NCBI RefSeq assembly: GCF_034347425.1
Contig: NZ_CP133779.1
Location: 1,364,001-1,428,000, forward strand
Direction of reading: 5' to 3'
Source: Undibacterium sp. CCC3.4
GTDB taxonomy: Bacteria; Pseudomonadota; Gammaproteobacteria; Burkholderiales; Burkholderiaceae_D
DNA length: 64,000 nucleotides
Below, one piece after another: positions 45,266-54,253 of the stretch. Below the pieces are notes generated by a model. The model had not been told where the DNA came from, did no database searches, and saw only the letters and a program-made list of their open reading frames with translations. The stretch's first letter is position 1; the number at the start of each line of letters is the position of its first letter. The translations under genes were made by a program, and so were the position numbers.

Positions 45266-46786
45266 TTACGCCGCCAGATGACGACTTTGACGTTGCGGTA
45301 CGGCAGTGCGCGGGGTCAGCGCCGTGACCGCAGTGTTTGATCCTTGCTTGTGCTTGGCATGGCCGGCGTAATCGCTGGCCAGCAGCAGTTCGACTGCAGT
45401 TTGTGGCATGCCGCGTTCTTGCTGCAAGAAGCGCATGACCAGACCGGCCAGGCGGTCGAGTGCAATGCGATGGGTGGCATCGGTATGGGCATACACCCAG
45501 TCGGCAAAAGCGATGAAATTTTCAAACGCTGCCGTGCCCAATAATACCGGCAAGGTATGCGCAAAGCGGCCGGAATTGGCCACCAAATCCCAGTAACGGG
45601 CGAAGCGTACCAAGCGCTGCATGTCGCTGAAACCGATATCGCGATTGGCCAGAATGGTATACGGCGGCAGCGGATCGAAGGCCAAGGCGAAGGCTTCGGT
45701 ATGGCGGATCAGCGGCGTGCCGCGCAAGCGCTTGAGGATACCGAATTGAATTTCATGCGGGCCGAGGGCAACCAATTGATTGAAGCCGGCGGCAAAACTC
45801 TCCAACGTCTCTCCCGGCAAACCGGCGATCAGATCGACGTGCAAATGGGCGTGCGAGTGCGTGCATAACCAGCGGATATTCTCGGCCGCTTTCTCATTGT
45901 TTTGTTTGCGGCTGATCAGTTGCTGCACTTCGGGATTAAAACTCTGTATGCCGATTTCGAATTGCAGTGTGCCATCGGGGAATTTCTGTATGCCTTCTTT
46001 GAGCGCGTCAGGTAAATGATCGGGCACGACTTCAAAATGCGCGAACACCGGGTCATCTGGTGCGGCCGCCAGCTTGTCGAGAAAAAACTGCATGATCTTG
46101 AGGCTGGTTTTGATATTGAGATTGAATGTGCGATCAACGAATTTGAATAGCCGCGCGCCGCGTTGGTACAGTTCTTCCATCTCGACCAGAAACACATCGA
46201 TATCAAACGGCCAAGCGGTTTTATCGAGTGCCGACAGACAGAATTCACATTTGAACGGACAGCCGCGCGAGGCTTCCACATACAAGGTGCGGTGGCGGAT
46301 ATCGTCGTCGCTGTAGAGTTGGTAGGGTAATTTGAGGTCTTGTAGCGGCGCTTGAACACCGGCGTGAATTTTCATCAAGGGTTGCGGGCCCTGAAGAATT
46401 TGTCGGCACAATTCGGCGAAACTGATATCGCCCCAACCGGTAATGACATAGTCGGCCAGACGAATGATTTCCTGATCATTGGTTTCATGCGAAACTTCCG
46501 GTCCTCCCAACACTACCACCACGTCTGGTGCCACCCGTTTGAGTACCGCCACCACTTGCGTGATCTCGACCACATTCCAGATATAAACGCCGAAGCCGAC
46601 GATGAATTTTTCACCGGGCTGGCGTTGATCCAGGATTTTTTCGACGATGTCGGTGCTGCGCGCACCGATGACAAATTCGTGCAGACGGGTTTGTTCGGTG
46701 AGCTCGCCCATGTTGGCGAGTAAGTAACGCAAGCCCAGCGAAGCGTGGGCATAGCGTGCATTGAGAGTGGTCAGCAGAATAGTCAT
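45266..46786 (-). CDS. B12-binding radical SAM protein (DUF4080-like)
   Basis: 506 residues from the ATG of MTILLTTLNARYAHASLGL. A three-codon extension upstream uses a TTG. Seen: the N-terminal cobalamin-binding fold (VVVLGGPEVSHET), the radical SAM cluster motif EASRGCPFKCEFCLSAL (CxxxCxxC), and a C-terminal DUF4080-like region (RFARYWDLVANSG). Known: SAM is cleaved to a 5'-deoxyadenosyl radical, usually for methylation or ring chemistry on an unknown substrate. No partner gene is adjacent, and no cobalamin riboswitch is seen upstream. Confidence 0.88.
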   Translation of the reverse strand: MTILLTTLNARYAHASLGLRYLLANMGELTEQTRLHEFVIGARSTDIVEKILDQRQPGEKFIVGFGVYIWNVVEITQVVAVLKRVAPDVVVVLGGPEVSHETNDQEIIRLADYVITGWGDISFAELCRQILQGPQPLMKIHAGVQAPLQDLKLPYQLYSDDDIRHRTLYVEASRGCPFKCEFCLSALDKTAWPFDIDVFLVEMEELYQRGARLFKFVDRTFNLNIKTSLKIMQFFLDKLAAAPDDPVFAHFEVVPDHLPDALKEGIQKFPDGTLQFEIGIQSFNPEVQQLISRKQNNEKAAENIRWLCTHSHAHLHVDLIAGLPGETLESFAAGFNQLVALGPHEIQFGILKRLRGTPLIRHTEAFALAFDPLPPYTILANRDIGFSDMQRLVRFARYWDLVANSGRFAHTLPVLLGTAAFENFIAFADWVYAHTDATHRIALDRLAGLVMRFLQQERGMPQTAVELLLASDYAGHAKHKQGSNTAVTALTPRTAVPQRQSRHLAA

Positions 46787-46875
46787 GGAGCGCAAAGAAC
46801 AAAGAATAAGCCGCTATTGTACGCTGTGCCGCGCGCTGGCTTGGCGCGGCATAGAAATTCCTGCCACTCAGGCTG

Positions 46876-47397
46876 CTAGTGACTGCCAACGAGTTGTAAG
46901 CCCATGTCTTCGGCCGTCATGAGTTTTTTGATATCGATGAGGATGAGCATGCGTTCTTCCAGCGGTGCCAAACCGATGATGAAGCTCGCTTCGATGGTCG
47001 AGCCGATTTCCGGTGCCGGCTTGATTTGTGCTGGCTTGAGTGTGATGACGTCGGACACGCTGTCGACCACGATGCCCAGTGTTTGGCCGGCGACATTGAG
47101 AATGACGACGACGGTGAATTGATCATAGACGGCGTTACCGAGTGCGAATTTCATGCGCATATCGATGATGGGCACAATCACTCCGCGCAAATTCATTACG
47201 CCTTTCATGAAGTCGGGGGCGTTGGCAATGCGCGTGACGGCTTCGTAGCCGCGTAATTCTTGCACGCTTTGAATATCGATGCCGTATTCTTCACGACCGA
47301 GCGTAAAGGAAAGAAATTCCAGCGCCGCTCCCTGCGATGTTTCATCGTCAGATGAGGATGCCGATGTGTTACCTGGACCTGCGTTTTCATTGAACAT
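46876..47397 (-). CDS. cheW: CheW-type chemotaxis coupling protein
   Basis: 173 residues from the ATG with GGAGG nine bases upstream. A longer frame is leader DNA. Seen: a polar tail of about 25 residues, then the CheW fold with FLSFTLGREEYGIDIQSVQELR, APDFMKGVMNLRGVIVPIIDMRMKF and VSDVITLKPAQIKPAPEIGS. Known: bridges chemoreceptors to the kinase CheA. It is isolated here, with no cheA or cheY. A chemoreceptor gene lies about 2.5 kb away on the same strand. It may serve that receptor. Confidence 0.9.
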   Translation of the reverse strand: MFNENAGPGNTSASSSDDETSQGAALEFLSFTLGREEYGIDIQSVQELRGYEAVTRIANAPDFMKGVMNLRGVIVPIIDMRMKFALGNAVYDQFTVVVILNVAGQTLGIVVDSVSDVITLKPAQIKPAPEIGSTIEASFIIGLAPLEERMLILIDIKKLMTAEDMGLQLVGSH

Positions 47398-47666
47398 CAA
47401 TACATTCCTCCAAGGGAAGCAAGCCGTCGTGAGGCTTGCCGAAAATGAGAGCGAGGACTTCATAGTAGTGCAAGCAAGACGAATTTTCCAGCAATACATG
47501 TTGTGAGTCTGACCTCGGTGTTGTATGCCGTACTTTGCTGACAATTCCTCACAATTAAATGTCTACAGACCTTATCTGTTTGCCGCTGACAAAGAGTAGT
47601 AATCTGAGCGCGTTGCCGCTGTGGCATACTATGGCTCCATTTTGCACAATACTGTCAGCATACATA

Positions 47667-47879
47667 ATGAATACCGAAGAACGTTTGATTGATTTGGAAA
47701 TTCGTCTCGCGCGCCAAGATGATCTGGTCGAGACTTTAAATACTCAGGTGTATCGTCAGCAAAAAAAGCTCGACGAAATGGCCGGCTGGATGACTGCTTT
47801 AACCACGCGCATACGTGAACTGGCCGATACGTCCGGTGGACGTAACGGTGCGGCCGATGAACGTCCGCCCCACTACTGA
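47667..47879 (+). CDS. slyX: SlyX family protein
   Basis: 70 residues from the ATG of MNTEERLIDLEIRLARQDDLVETLN, which is the normal start of the family. A 36-residue extension is not coding. Seen: a single predicted coiled coil with heptad leucines and a short polar tail. Known: the family is named for its position near slyD in enterics, and its function is unknown. It is convergent with the metallo-hydrolase gene. The 268-bp spacer to cheW carries promoter space only. Confidence 0.82.
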   Translation: MNTEERLIDLEIRLARQDDLVETLNTQVYRQQKKLDEMAGWMTALTTRIRELADTSGGRNGAADERPPHY

Positions 47880-47918
47880 TCCTGCCGCACCAGATCCCCG
47901 CGAGCGGCAGGCTTGGAC

Positions 47919-48884
47919 TTACTGTGCCGGTGCGTAATTGATCGGCGTCCAGGCGTAAGCCTGGTCTTGGCTGCGTACATACCCGAGACCCGGGAAGGAC
48001 AGATGAGCGGCGCCGACCAAATATCCTTGGCGTGTCGCTTCGGCATAGGCTTTTTTGCGTTCTACCGCGGCGGCCTTGCTGTCGCTGTCGAAGGCAATGG
48101 TGACGGACGGTTGATCAAACTGTACCGCGGCGACATGCATCAAATCGCCCCATAACATCAAGACTTGGCCCTTGCTTTCAATTTTATAGATGCTGTGACC
48201 AGGCGTGTGGCCCGGTGCCGCAATCGCTGTGATCCCGGCAACGAGCTTGGTGTCGCCATCGAAAGGCAGGAATTTCCCGCTTTTCACATACGGATTAAGC
48301 GAATTCACGGCATTGCTGAACGCGTTCTTTTGGTCCGCCGGGGCGGCGTCGCGCTGCTGCGGGCTTAACCAAAAATCGGCATCATGGCGATCGACCCGTA
48401 CCACTGCATTCGGATAGCGCATTTGTGCGCCATCGGCTAAACCGCCGACATGGTCAGCATGCATGTGGGTGATATAGATTTCATCGATTTGTTCCGGCTG
48501 GTAGCCGGCCGCTTGTAAGCTGGCTGGCAGTTTGCCCAGAGTCGGACCGAACAGGCCGCCGGCACCGCTGTCGATGAGGATGAGTTTGCTGCCGGTATTG
48601 ATTAAGTAGGCATTGACCGAGGTATCGAGCGGGCTATGTTGGTGGTATTTTTCCAGCGCGCTGTGGGTTTTTTCTGCTGTGGTATTGGTCAGCAATTTAT
48701 CCACTGGCAAAGCGACGGTGCCGTCGGACAGCGCGGTGACTTCAAAGTCGCCCAGCTTGATGCGGTAAAAGCCGGGGGCGGCAGTGTTGGCTTGTGGGGC
48801 TGCGGCCAGCGCAGTGCTGACCGTGCCGGTCAGCAGAACCGCGGCGCTGACGATGCCAGCGCAGAGTAAATGAGATAGTTTCAT
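47919..48884 (-). CDS. Metallo-beta-lactamase fold hydrolase, secreted, lactonase-like
   Basis: 321 residues with a signal peptide to about residue 28. Seen: the zinc motif ITHMHADHVGG, a second metal His in PGHTPGHS, and a DSGAG segment near the start of the fold. Known: the layout matches quorum-quenching AHL lactonases of the secreted or periplasmic kind and related hydrolases. Substrate unproven. It is a single gene with no acyl-homoserine lactone synthase in the window. Confidence 0.85.
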   Translation of the reverse strand: MKLSHLLCAGIVSAAVLLTGTVSTALAAAPQANTAAPGFYRIKLGDFEVTALSDGTVALPVDKLLTNTTAEKTHSALEKYHQHSPLDTSVNAYLINTGSKLILIDSGAGGLFGPTLGKLPASLQAAGYQPEQIDEIYITHMHADHVGGLADGAQMRYPNAVVRVDRHDADFWLSPQQRDAAPADQKNAFSNAVNSLNPYVKSGKFLPFDGDTKLVAGITAIAAPGHTPGHSIYKIESKGQVLMLWGDLMHVAAVQFDQPSVTIAFDSDSKAAAVERKKAYAEATRQGYLVGAAHLSFPGLGYVRSQDQAYAWTPINYAPAQ

Positions 48885-48985
48885 GAGAAAGTTTCCTTGT
48901 GTCGAATAGACGAGGCAAAAATATGCCGTTCCGATTATGCCTAAGAATGAAAAAGCTTGCTGCCGTTGAGCAATTGCTCAATTTT

Positions 48986-49837
48986 TCAATTGCTTAAGCA
49001 AGCCGTCAAGGATGCCAAGTCCGGTTCGGCCAGTACCAGCAGGGCGCGCAAGCTGGTATCGCCGACGGCAAAATCGATGCGTGCGGCCTGTGCGGCCGAG
49101 GCCACCGGATCACGCGGATCGAGTGGCGAGGGATAGCCGCAGAGTTCATTGGCTAACAGCAGGGTATCGCCGAGATTGTCGGGTGGCGTTGTGAGCGTGC
49201 CATACCACAGCGTTTCTATGGCACTGACGACGCGCTTGGGTACCAGGAGTTTGTGTAATACGGCGCGGCCGACCACAATTTCGTGGTCTTCGAGCAGCGC
49301 ATCGTCTGGGGCGCAGCGCTGTGGCTCCAGCAAGGCGGGGAATTCCTCTGCACGTGCGAGCAAATAAAAGCCGCCGACCTCATGGACTACGCCGGCAAAC
49401 AAGGCCGTTTCAGGATCGACTCGGCTGATTTTGCGCGCCAACAAATGTGCCATGGCGGCGACATGGGCACAATGTTGCCATAGCAATTCCATGCGCGCGC
49501 GTAGCTCGGCATTATTGACCGCCATGCTGATTTGGCGAATCACATGCGCTGCGGTGACGGAGCGTAAAGTACTGAAGCCGAGAATGCTGATGGCGGTGCG
49601 CACGTTGGTCACGCCACCGCCAAAGCGGCTGTAGGCGACCGAATTGGCGATGGCCACCACGCGTGCGGCAATCAGCGGTTCTTTCATGATCCATTTCGCC
49701 GCGGTTTCTATGCCGCAGTCGGGCGCATTGAGCGCCTCTTGTATGCCCAGGGTAGCGCTGACATTAGTGGGAAAATACAGTTCCCCCACGCTGACTTGAG
49801 CGACAATTTTTTCCAAGGCTTGCGACTTGTTCATCAT
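48986..49837 (-). CDS. HDOD-domain protein
   Basis: 283 residues. Seen: an N-terminal VGELYFPTNVSATLGIQEALNAPDCG, the HDOD core with LIAARVVAIANSVAYSRFGGGVTNVRTAISILGF, and a C-terminal HD-like half with LFAGVVHEVGGFYLL lacking the full HD metal pair. Known: HDOD proteins are signalling or assembly factors linked to motility, chemotaxis and secretion, with no known enzyme activity in most. It begins 18 bp after the chemoreceptor stop, so the two form an operon. Two ATG codons in a row are possible starts. Confidence 0.85.
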   Translation of the reverse strand: MMNKSQALEKIVAQVSVGELYFPTNVSATLGIQEALNAPDCGIETAAKWIMKEPLIAARVVAIANSVAYSRFGGGVTNVRTAISILGFSTLRSVTAAHVIRQISMAVNNAELRARMELLWQHCAHVAAMAHLLARKISRVDPETALFAGVVHEVGGFYLLARAEEFPALLEPQRCAPDDALLEDHEIVVGRAVLHKLLVPKRVVSAIETLWYGTLTTPPDNLGDTLLLANELCGYPSPLDPRDPVASAAQAARIDFAVGDTSLRALLVLAEPDLASLTACLSN

Positions 49838-49855
49838 GGCTCAGCTCGCTTCAGC

Positions 49856-51505
49856 TTAACTTTGTTGTAGCCCTAGTGCACGAACCATTTTTTGCCGCGT
49901 GTTCAAACCGGTTTCACTGACCGGCGGTGGGCTGGCGCGGCGTAATTGCTGACGCGGGTCGCTGCCGAGTTTGAACGCGGCCACCGCACGTGCCAAGTTA
50001 CCGGCTTGTTCTTCCATGCTTTCCGCTGCCGCCGCCGCTTGCTCGACGAGGGCAGCATTTTGCTGGGTCATTTCATCCATCTGTGTAATGGCGCGGTTGA
50101 CTTCTTCGATACCGGCGCTTTGCTCTTGGCCAGCGGCAGTGATTTCGGACATGATATCGGCCACATGTTTCACCGAGCTGACAATTTCGTGCATGGTTTG
50201 TCCGGCAGCATCGACCAGTTTGCCACCCGATTCGACTTTTTCAACCGAATCGCCGATCAGGGTTTTAATTTCTTTGGCGGCGCTGGCGCTGCGTTGTGCC
50301 AGATTGCGCACTTCCGAGGCCACCACGGCAAAACCACGCCCCTGTTCGCCGGCACGGGCCGCTTCGACGGCGGCGTTTAAGGCCAGGATATTGGTTTGAA
50401 AAGCAATGCCATCGATGACGCTGATGATATCGACGATTTTGCGCGAGCTTTCTTTAATCGAATTCATCGTGTGTACCACTTTACCGACTTCTTCGCCACC
50501 TTTGATGGCAAAGCCTGAGGCGGAATTGACCAAGGCATTGGCTTGTCGTGCGTTATCGGCATTGTGGCGTACCGTTGCCGTGATTTCTTCCATCGAGCTG
50601 GCGGTTTCTTCGAGTGCCCCGGCCTGGGTCTCGGTGCGCGAAGACAGGTCGCTGTTACCGCTGGAAATTTCGCCGGAAGCAATCGCGATGGCATCGGTAC
50701 CTTGGCGTACTTCGCTGACGATATGGAACAGGTTGTCGCTCATCTCTTTGAGGGCATTGAGTAATTCGCTGATTTCATCATGCCCTGCGTCAGCATCGCG
50801 ATGCGTGAGTTCGCCAGCGGCAACGCGTTGGGCAATCTGCACGGCGTCTTGCAACGGGCCGGTGATACTGCGGGTCAGAAAGATGGAAAAAGCAATCCCG
50901 ATCAGCAGAATGGCGCTACCGATGAGCAGTAGGGTGATGACCAATTTGTTGGCATTACTGGAGGCGAGTACCGAAACTTCGGCCGAGGCACTATCTTCCA
51001 AGGCCACCAGTTTATTAATTTCTAACAAGGCTTTTTGCTGCAAGGGGTCGATTTGGGTCGCAATCAGTTTGACCGCCTCTTCACCATTGAATGACAACAG
51101 CATTTTGAAGGCTTCTTTGGTCGGTATTTCAACTTGTTGATCGAAACCGGAAATGACATCGACGATTTTTTTCTCATCGTTCGACAAGCCCAGTGCGATC
51201 AACTTGTTGCGCGCTTCATAGAAGTGTTCGTGCTGGGCCTTGAGGACGAGTTTTTGTTTTTCCATTTCGCCCAAATCGCTTTGCAGGCCGATATTGCGAA
51301 TCGCCAGCCCACCTTCGAGCATACTGCTTTTCATGCTGGCAGCAAGGGCGGTCTTGGTATGTGCGAGTTCCATACCGTTCGTCATGTGGGTCCGATTACT
51401 GGCGCTCAGTACGCTGCCGATAATCAGTACCACGATCAGCGAAACCATAATGAAACCGAAGCCGACCGCCAGTCGTGTTCCGATACGCATTTGACGAAGA
51501 TTCAT
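49856..51505 (-). CDS. Methyl-accepting chemotaxis protein
   Basis: 549 residues. Seen: transmembrane segments near residues 13-35 and 188-210, a 4HB_MCP-type periplasmic bundle between them, HAMP, and a long cytoplasmic signalling coiled coil with the conserved tip IDGIAFQTNILALNAAVEAARAGEQGRGFAVVASEVRNLAQRSA. Known: senses a ligand and modulates CheA. It ends in a polar tail without a clear CheR pentapeptide. It is followed by an HDOD gene in the same transcript. It has an AAGGAGCAAAGC site before the ATG. The cognate ligand is not known. Confidence 0.92.
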   Translation of the reverse strand: MNLRQMRIGTRLAVGFGFIMVSLIVVLIIGSVLSASNRTHMTNGMELAHTKTALAASMKSSMLEGGLAIRNIGLQSDLGEMEKQKLVLKAQHEHFYEARNKLIALGLSNDEKKIVDVISGFDQQVEIPTKEAFKMLLSFNGEEAVKLIATQIDPLQQKALLEINKLVALEDSASAEVSVLASSNANKLVITLLLIGSAILLIGIAFSIFLTRSITGPLQDAVQIAQRVAAGELTHRDADAGHDEISELLNALKEMSDNLFHIVSEVRQGTDAIAIASGEISSGNSDLSSRTETQAGALEETASSMEEITATVRHNADNARQANALVNSASGFAIKGGEEVGKVVHTMNSIKESSRKIVDIISVIDGIAFQTNILALNAAVEAARAGEQGRGFAVVASEVRNLAQRSASAAKEIKTLIGDSVEKVESGGKLVDAAGQTMHEIVSSVKHVADIMSEITAAGQEQSAGIEEVNRAITQMDEMTQQNAALVEQAAAAAESMEEQAGNLARAVAAFKLGSDPRQQLRRASPPPVSETGLNTRQKMVRALGLQQS

Positions 51506-51900
51506 GCTTTGCTCCTTAACTTAGTAAATGGGTATGTGTCAGTACTTGAAGGACGCAAGCGGGCGAGCTGTATGCGCCGCACTGTTGTCATCCATGCACC
51601 GCAAACTATTACGAAACAGGGTGAAGCCATACGAAGAATGGCAGCCGAAACTTCGCCAACCCAGACCATGGCTGGCCATCTCTGCGCAAGTGGAAATCCT
51701 TACGCAAAGTTCCGGCACGCAAGATTCTCGTGTTTGTCCCATACTATTCTAAAATAGCTGGGCGGCAAAGATGGTTTTATGAAACTTGGTTTACATACGA
51801 CAGCGGCGCGCAGTGAGCTTGGCGTTTTGCCACTCAAAATATGGCAAACAGTAGGGAGTCTCGATGTTTTATCAGTGCGGTGATAACTTGACCGAATAAT

Positions 51901-51935
51901 ACGTGGCTCGCAAAAAAATATTTTGCGGGCCACGT
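51901..51935. terminator. Long hairpin after the acyl-CoA ligase gene
   Basis: A near-perfect 15-bp stem, ACGTGGCTCGCAAAA against TTTTGCGGGCCACGT with one G-U pair, immediately after the minus-strand stop. It is probably a terminator. It occupies part of the 436-bp gap between that gene and the chemoreceptor, which otherwise shows no gene. Confidence 0.6.
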
Positions 51936-51941
51936 AAGCAT

Positions 51942-53615
51942 CTAATTAGCTTTCCCGGTTCGGGCATTCTCTTGCTCTTGCAAGCTGCGCCACATTACTT
52001 TGCCGGTTGCTGATTTAGGTAGGGTGTCGATGAACTCGATCAAACGCGGTACTTTATAGGCCGCCATTTTTTCATGCGCCCAGAAGCTGATGTCTTCGGC
52101 AGTGACGCTGACACCGGGTTTTTTGACGATCATCGCTTTGACGGTTTCGCCGCGATAAGGATCGGCACTGGCAATAATGCAACATTCTTGTATCGCCGGA
52201 TGCTGATACATCATGCTTTCCACTTCGGCCGGCCAGACCTTGAAACCGCTGGCATTGATCATGCGTTTGAGGCGATCGGTAAAGAAGAAGAAACCTTCCT
52301 CATCGATATAGCCGAGGTCACCGGAGCGAAAAAATTGTTTACCGTCGAGTTCGGCGAAGGCCTCGGCGGTTTTTTTCGCATCATTCCAATAGCCTTGGAA
52401 AACTTGCGGACCATGTATCCAAATTTCACCGCTCTGCCCTTGTGCTACTTCGAGCAGGGTCAGCGGATCAACCACGCGGGCATCGACGTTGAAGAAGGGA
52501 ATGCCCAGACATTGTTGCTTCATGCGCTGTGGTGGATTGAGATGGGACGGTGCCATGGTTTCCGATAAACCGTAGCCCTCCATATAAATTTGCCCCGACA
52601 AATCGAGTAATTTTTGCGCAATCGCGGCCGGCATCGCCGCTCCGCCGCCAGAGACGCGGGTCAGGCTGGAAATATCGTACTCGCCCAAGCGTGGATTGGA
52701 TAAAAAATCGATCATCATCGACGGGACCAAGGTCCAGTTGGTGACGCCATAACGGGTGATGAGCTCGCCGGCGGCGTTCCTATCCCAACGTGGCAAAATC
52801 ACCAGCGTGGCACCACAGTAGATCATGCTGTTCATGACCGATTGCATGCCGGTGACGTGAAAAAATGGTAACACGGCCAAGGCCACATGATTCGGCACCA
52901 CGGCACCCGACCAGGTCGGACTGGCGACGATGTTGAACATCACCGAGCGATGGCTATGGATGCAACCCTTGGGGTGGCCGGTTGTGCCTGAGGTATAGGG
53001 CATGCAAGCGAGGTCGTCTGGTCCGGCTTGATGTGGGGCTGGAATCCGTGTCGCCGCGATGGCGGCACGCCAAGTGTGGATGCCGGTTTGTTGTGGAGCA
53101 TCCATTTTGGCGCGCACGAAATCCGGCACAGTCAAGTCTGTGCTGGCCGGCAGATAATCGGCGTAACTGGCGACGAGCAAATGGGATAAGGTGCCGCTGT
53201 CGAGAAAGTCGCTCAGACGCGGCATGATTTCTTGTGCGACGATGGCGACGCGAGCACCACTATCGTCCAGGTAATGCGCCAACTCATCGTGCATGAGCAT
53301 GGGGTTGACCGGTACGATCATGGCATCGGCACGCAGGATGGCATAGTAGGCGATGACAAATTGCGGGCAATTTTGCATGTCGAGTAAGACCCGATCACCC
53401 TTGCGCACTCCTGCAACTTGTTGCAACCACGCCGCCAGCGCCAGCACTTCCTCATGCAGTTGGCGATAGCTGAGCACGCCATCATAAAAAATCAGCGCCG
53501 GCTTGTCTGGATAGCGCAGCGCCGAAATCTGCAGGTTGTGATAGACACTGGTGGCCGGGACTTGCAATTGATGTGGCAAGCCAATTGGCCAGTGAGGATA
53601 GTGCAAGGTATTCAT
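51942..53615 (-). CDS. AMP-binding acyl-CoA synthetase (medium/long-chain)
   Basis: 557 residues. Seen: the P-loop signature YTSGTTGHPKGCIHSHRS, the YGLSETMAPSHLNPP motif, GYIDEEGFFFFTDRLKRMINASGFKVWPAEVES (A8 hinge) and the C-terminal catalytic Lys in LPKSATGKVMWR. Known: ATP-dependent activation of a carboxylic acid to acyl-CoA through an acyl-AMP. The short form lacking extra N-terminal domains fits medium- or long-chain fatty-acid or aryl ligases. It is a single-gene unit with a hairpin after the stop. The upstream gene on the same strand is the DUF2721 protein, about 90 bp away. Confidence 0.9.
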   Translation of the reverse strand: MNTLHYPHWPIGLPHQLQVPATSVYHNLQISALRYPDKPALIFYDGVLSYRQLHEEVLALAAWLQQVAGVRKGDRVLLDMQNCPQFVIAYYAILRADAMIVPVNPMLMHDELAHYLDDSGARVAIVAQEIMPRLSDFLDSGTLSHLLVASYADYLPASTDLTVPDFVRAKMDAPQQTGIHTWRAAIAATRIPAPHQAGPDDLACMPYTSGTTGHPKGCIHSHRSVMFNIVASPTWSGAVVPNHVALAVLPFFHVTGMQSVMNSMIYCGATLVILPRWDRNAAGELITRYGVTNWTLVPSMMIDFLSNPRLGEYDISSLTRVSGGGAAMPAAIAQKLLDLSGQIYMEGYGLSETMAPSHLNPPQRMKQQCLGIPFFNVDARVVDPLTLLEVAQGQSGEIWIHGPQVFQGYWNDAKKTAEAFAELDGKQFFRSGDLGYIDEEGFFFFTDRLKRMINASGFKVWPAEVESMMYQHPAIQECCIIASADPYRGETVKAMIVKKPGVSVTAEDISFWAHEKMAAYKVPRLIEFIDTLPKSATGKVMWRSLQEQENARTGKAN

Positions 53616-53704
53616 CAGACGCTCCGTAAAGGAATCAGATCAGCGTCCAGAGTGCCACAGTTACGTTTGATTTGCAGCATGCACTGCAACATCGCTGCAG
53701 AATG

Positions 53705-54166
53705 TCAGTGTTGCGAGCGGCGGATTTTATCGCGCTGATGCTGGCGCGAGAGAGTTTGGGTGGCGACGAAAATTTCGCGCATAAAGAAAATAAAACTGCC
53801 TATCAGGGACAAGATGCCGCCGACAAACAGGGCGGCGATGAACTTGTCCAAACTCAGGCCGGTGGCGTCGCCTAGAAACAGCGCGGCAATCACCAGGCAA
53901 ATCAGTAAGCCGGTGCCGGTACTGAGGGTAATGGCGCGATTGATCAGGTGCGAGCGGCGGTAGAGTTCGTCGAGTTCTTCTTCGAGCTCGTCGCGGTTAC
54001 GTGCATCCTTGAGCAGCAACTCTTCCACCACACGGGCGCGATCGATGATGCGTGCCAAGCGACTGGTCAAGACCGAGAGTTTGGTACCGACGCCGGTGAG
54101 TAAAAATACCGGGGCAATGGCCAACTGTATGATGTGGCTGACATCGCCGAGTTGAAGGTTGATCAT
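53705..54166 (-). CDS. DUF2721 membrane protein
   Basis: 153 residues. Seen: HIIQLAIAPVFLLTGVGTKLSVLTSRLARIIDRARVVEELLL, the DUF2721 signature, with two or three membrane segments and a basic C-terminal tail (RQHQRDKIRRSQH). Function of the family is unknown. It is on the same strand as the acyl-CoA ligase and the histidine kinase, 87 bp after the kinase stop. Confidence 0.85.
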   Translation of the reverse strand: MINLQLGDVSHIIQLAIAPVFLLTGVGTKLSVLTSRLARIIDRARVVEELLLKDARNRDELEEELDELYRRSHLINRAITLSTGTGLLICLVIAALFLGDATGLSLDKFIAALFVGGILSLIGSFIFFMREIFVATQTLSRQHQRDKIRRSQH

Positions 54167-54253
54167 GAGAAGGCATCCTGTTGTCGTTCAAATTATCAAC
54201 ATGGTAGTGCAAACCCGTTGTACTCAACAAACTTTTGCTGTTCTTGCTGTCAA

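Noticed and set aside
51550..51720. Sequence resembling a c-di-GMP (GEMM-I) riboswitch on the plus strand
   Set aside because: GCAAAC, GAAA, ATGGCAGCC and ACGCAAAG pieces occur but not in the right order or spacing, and no plus-strand gene follows. Probably chance.
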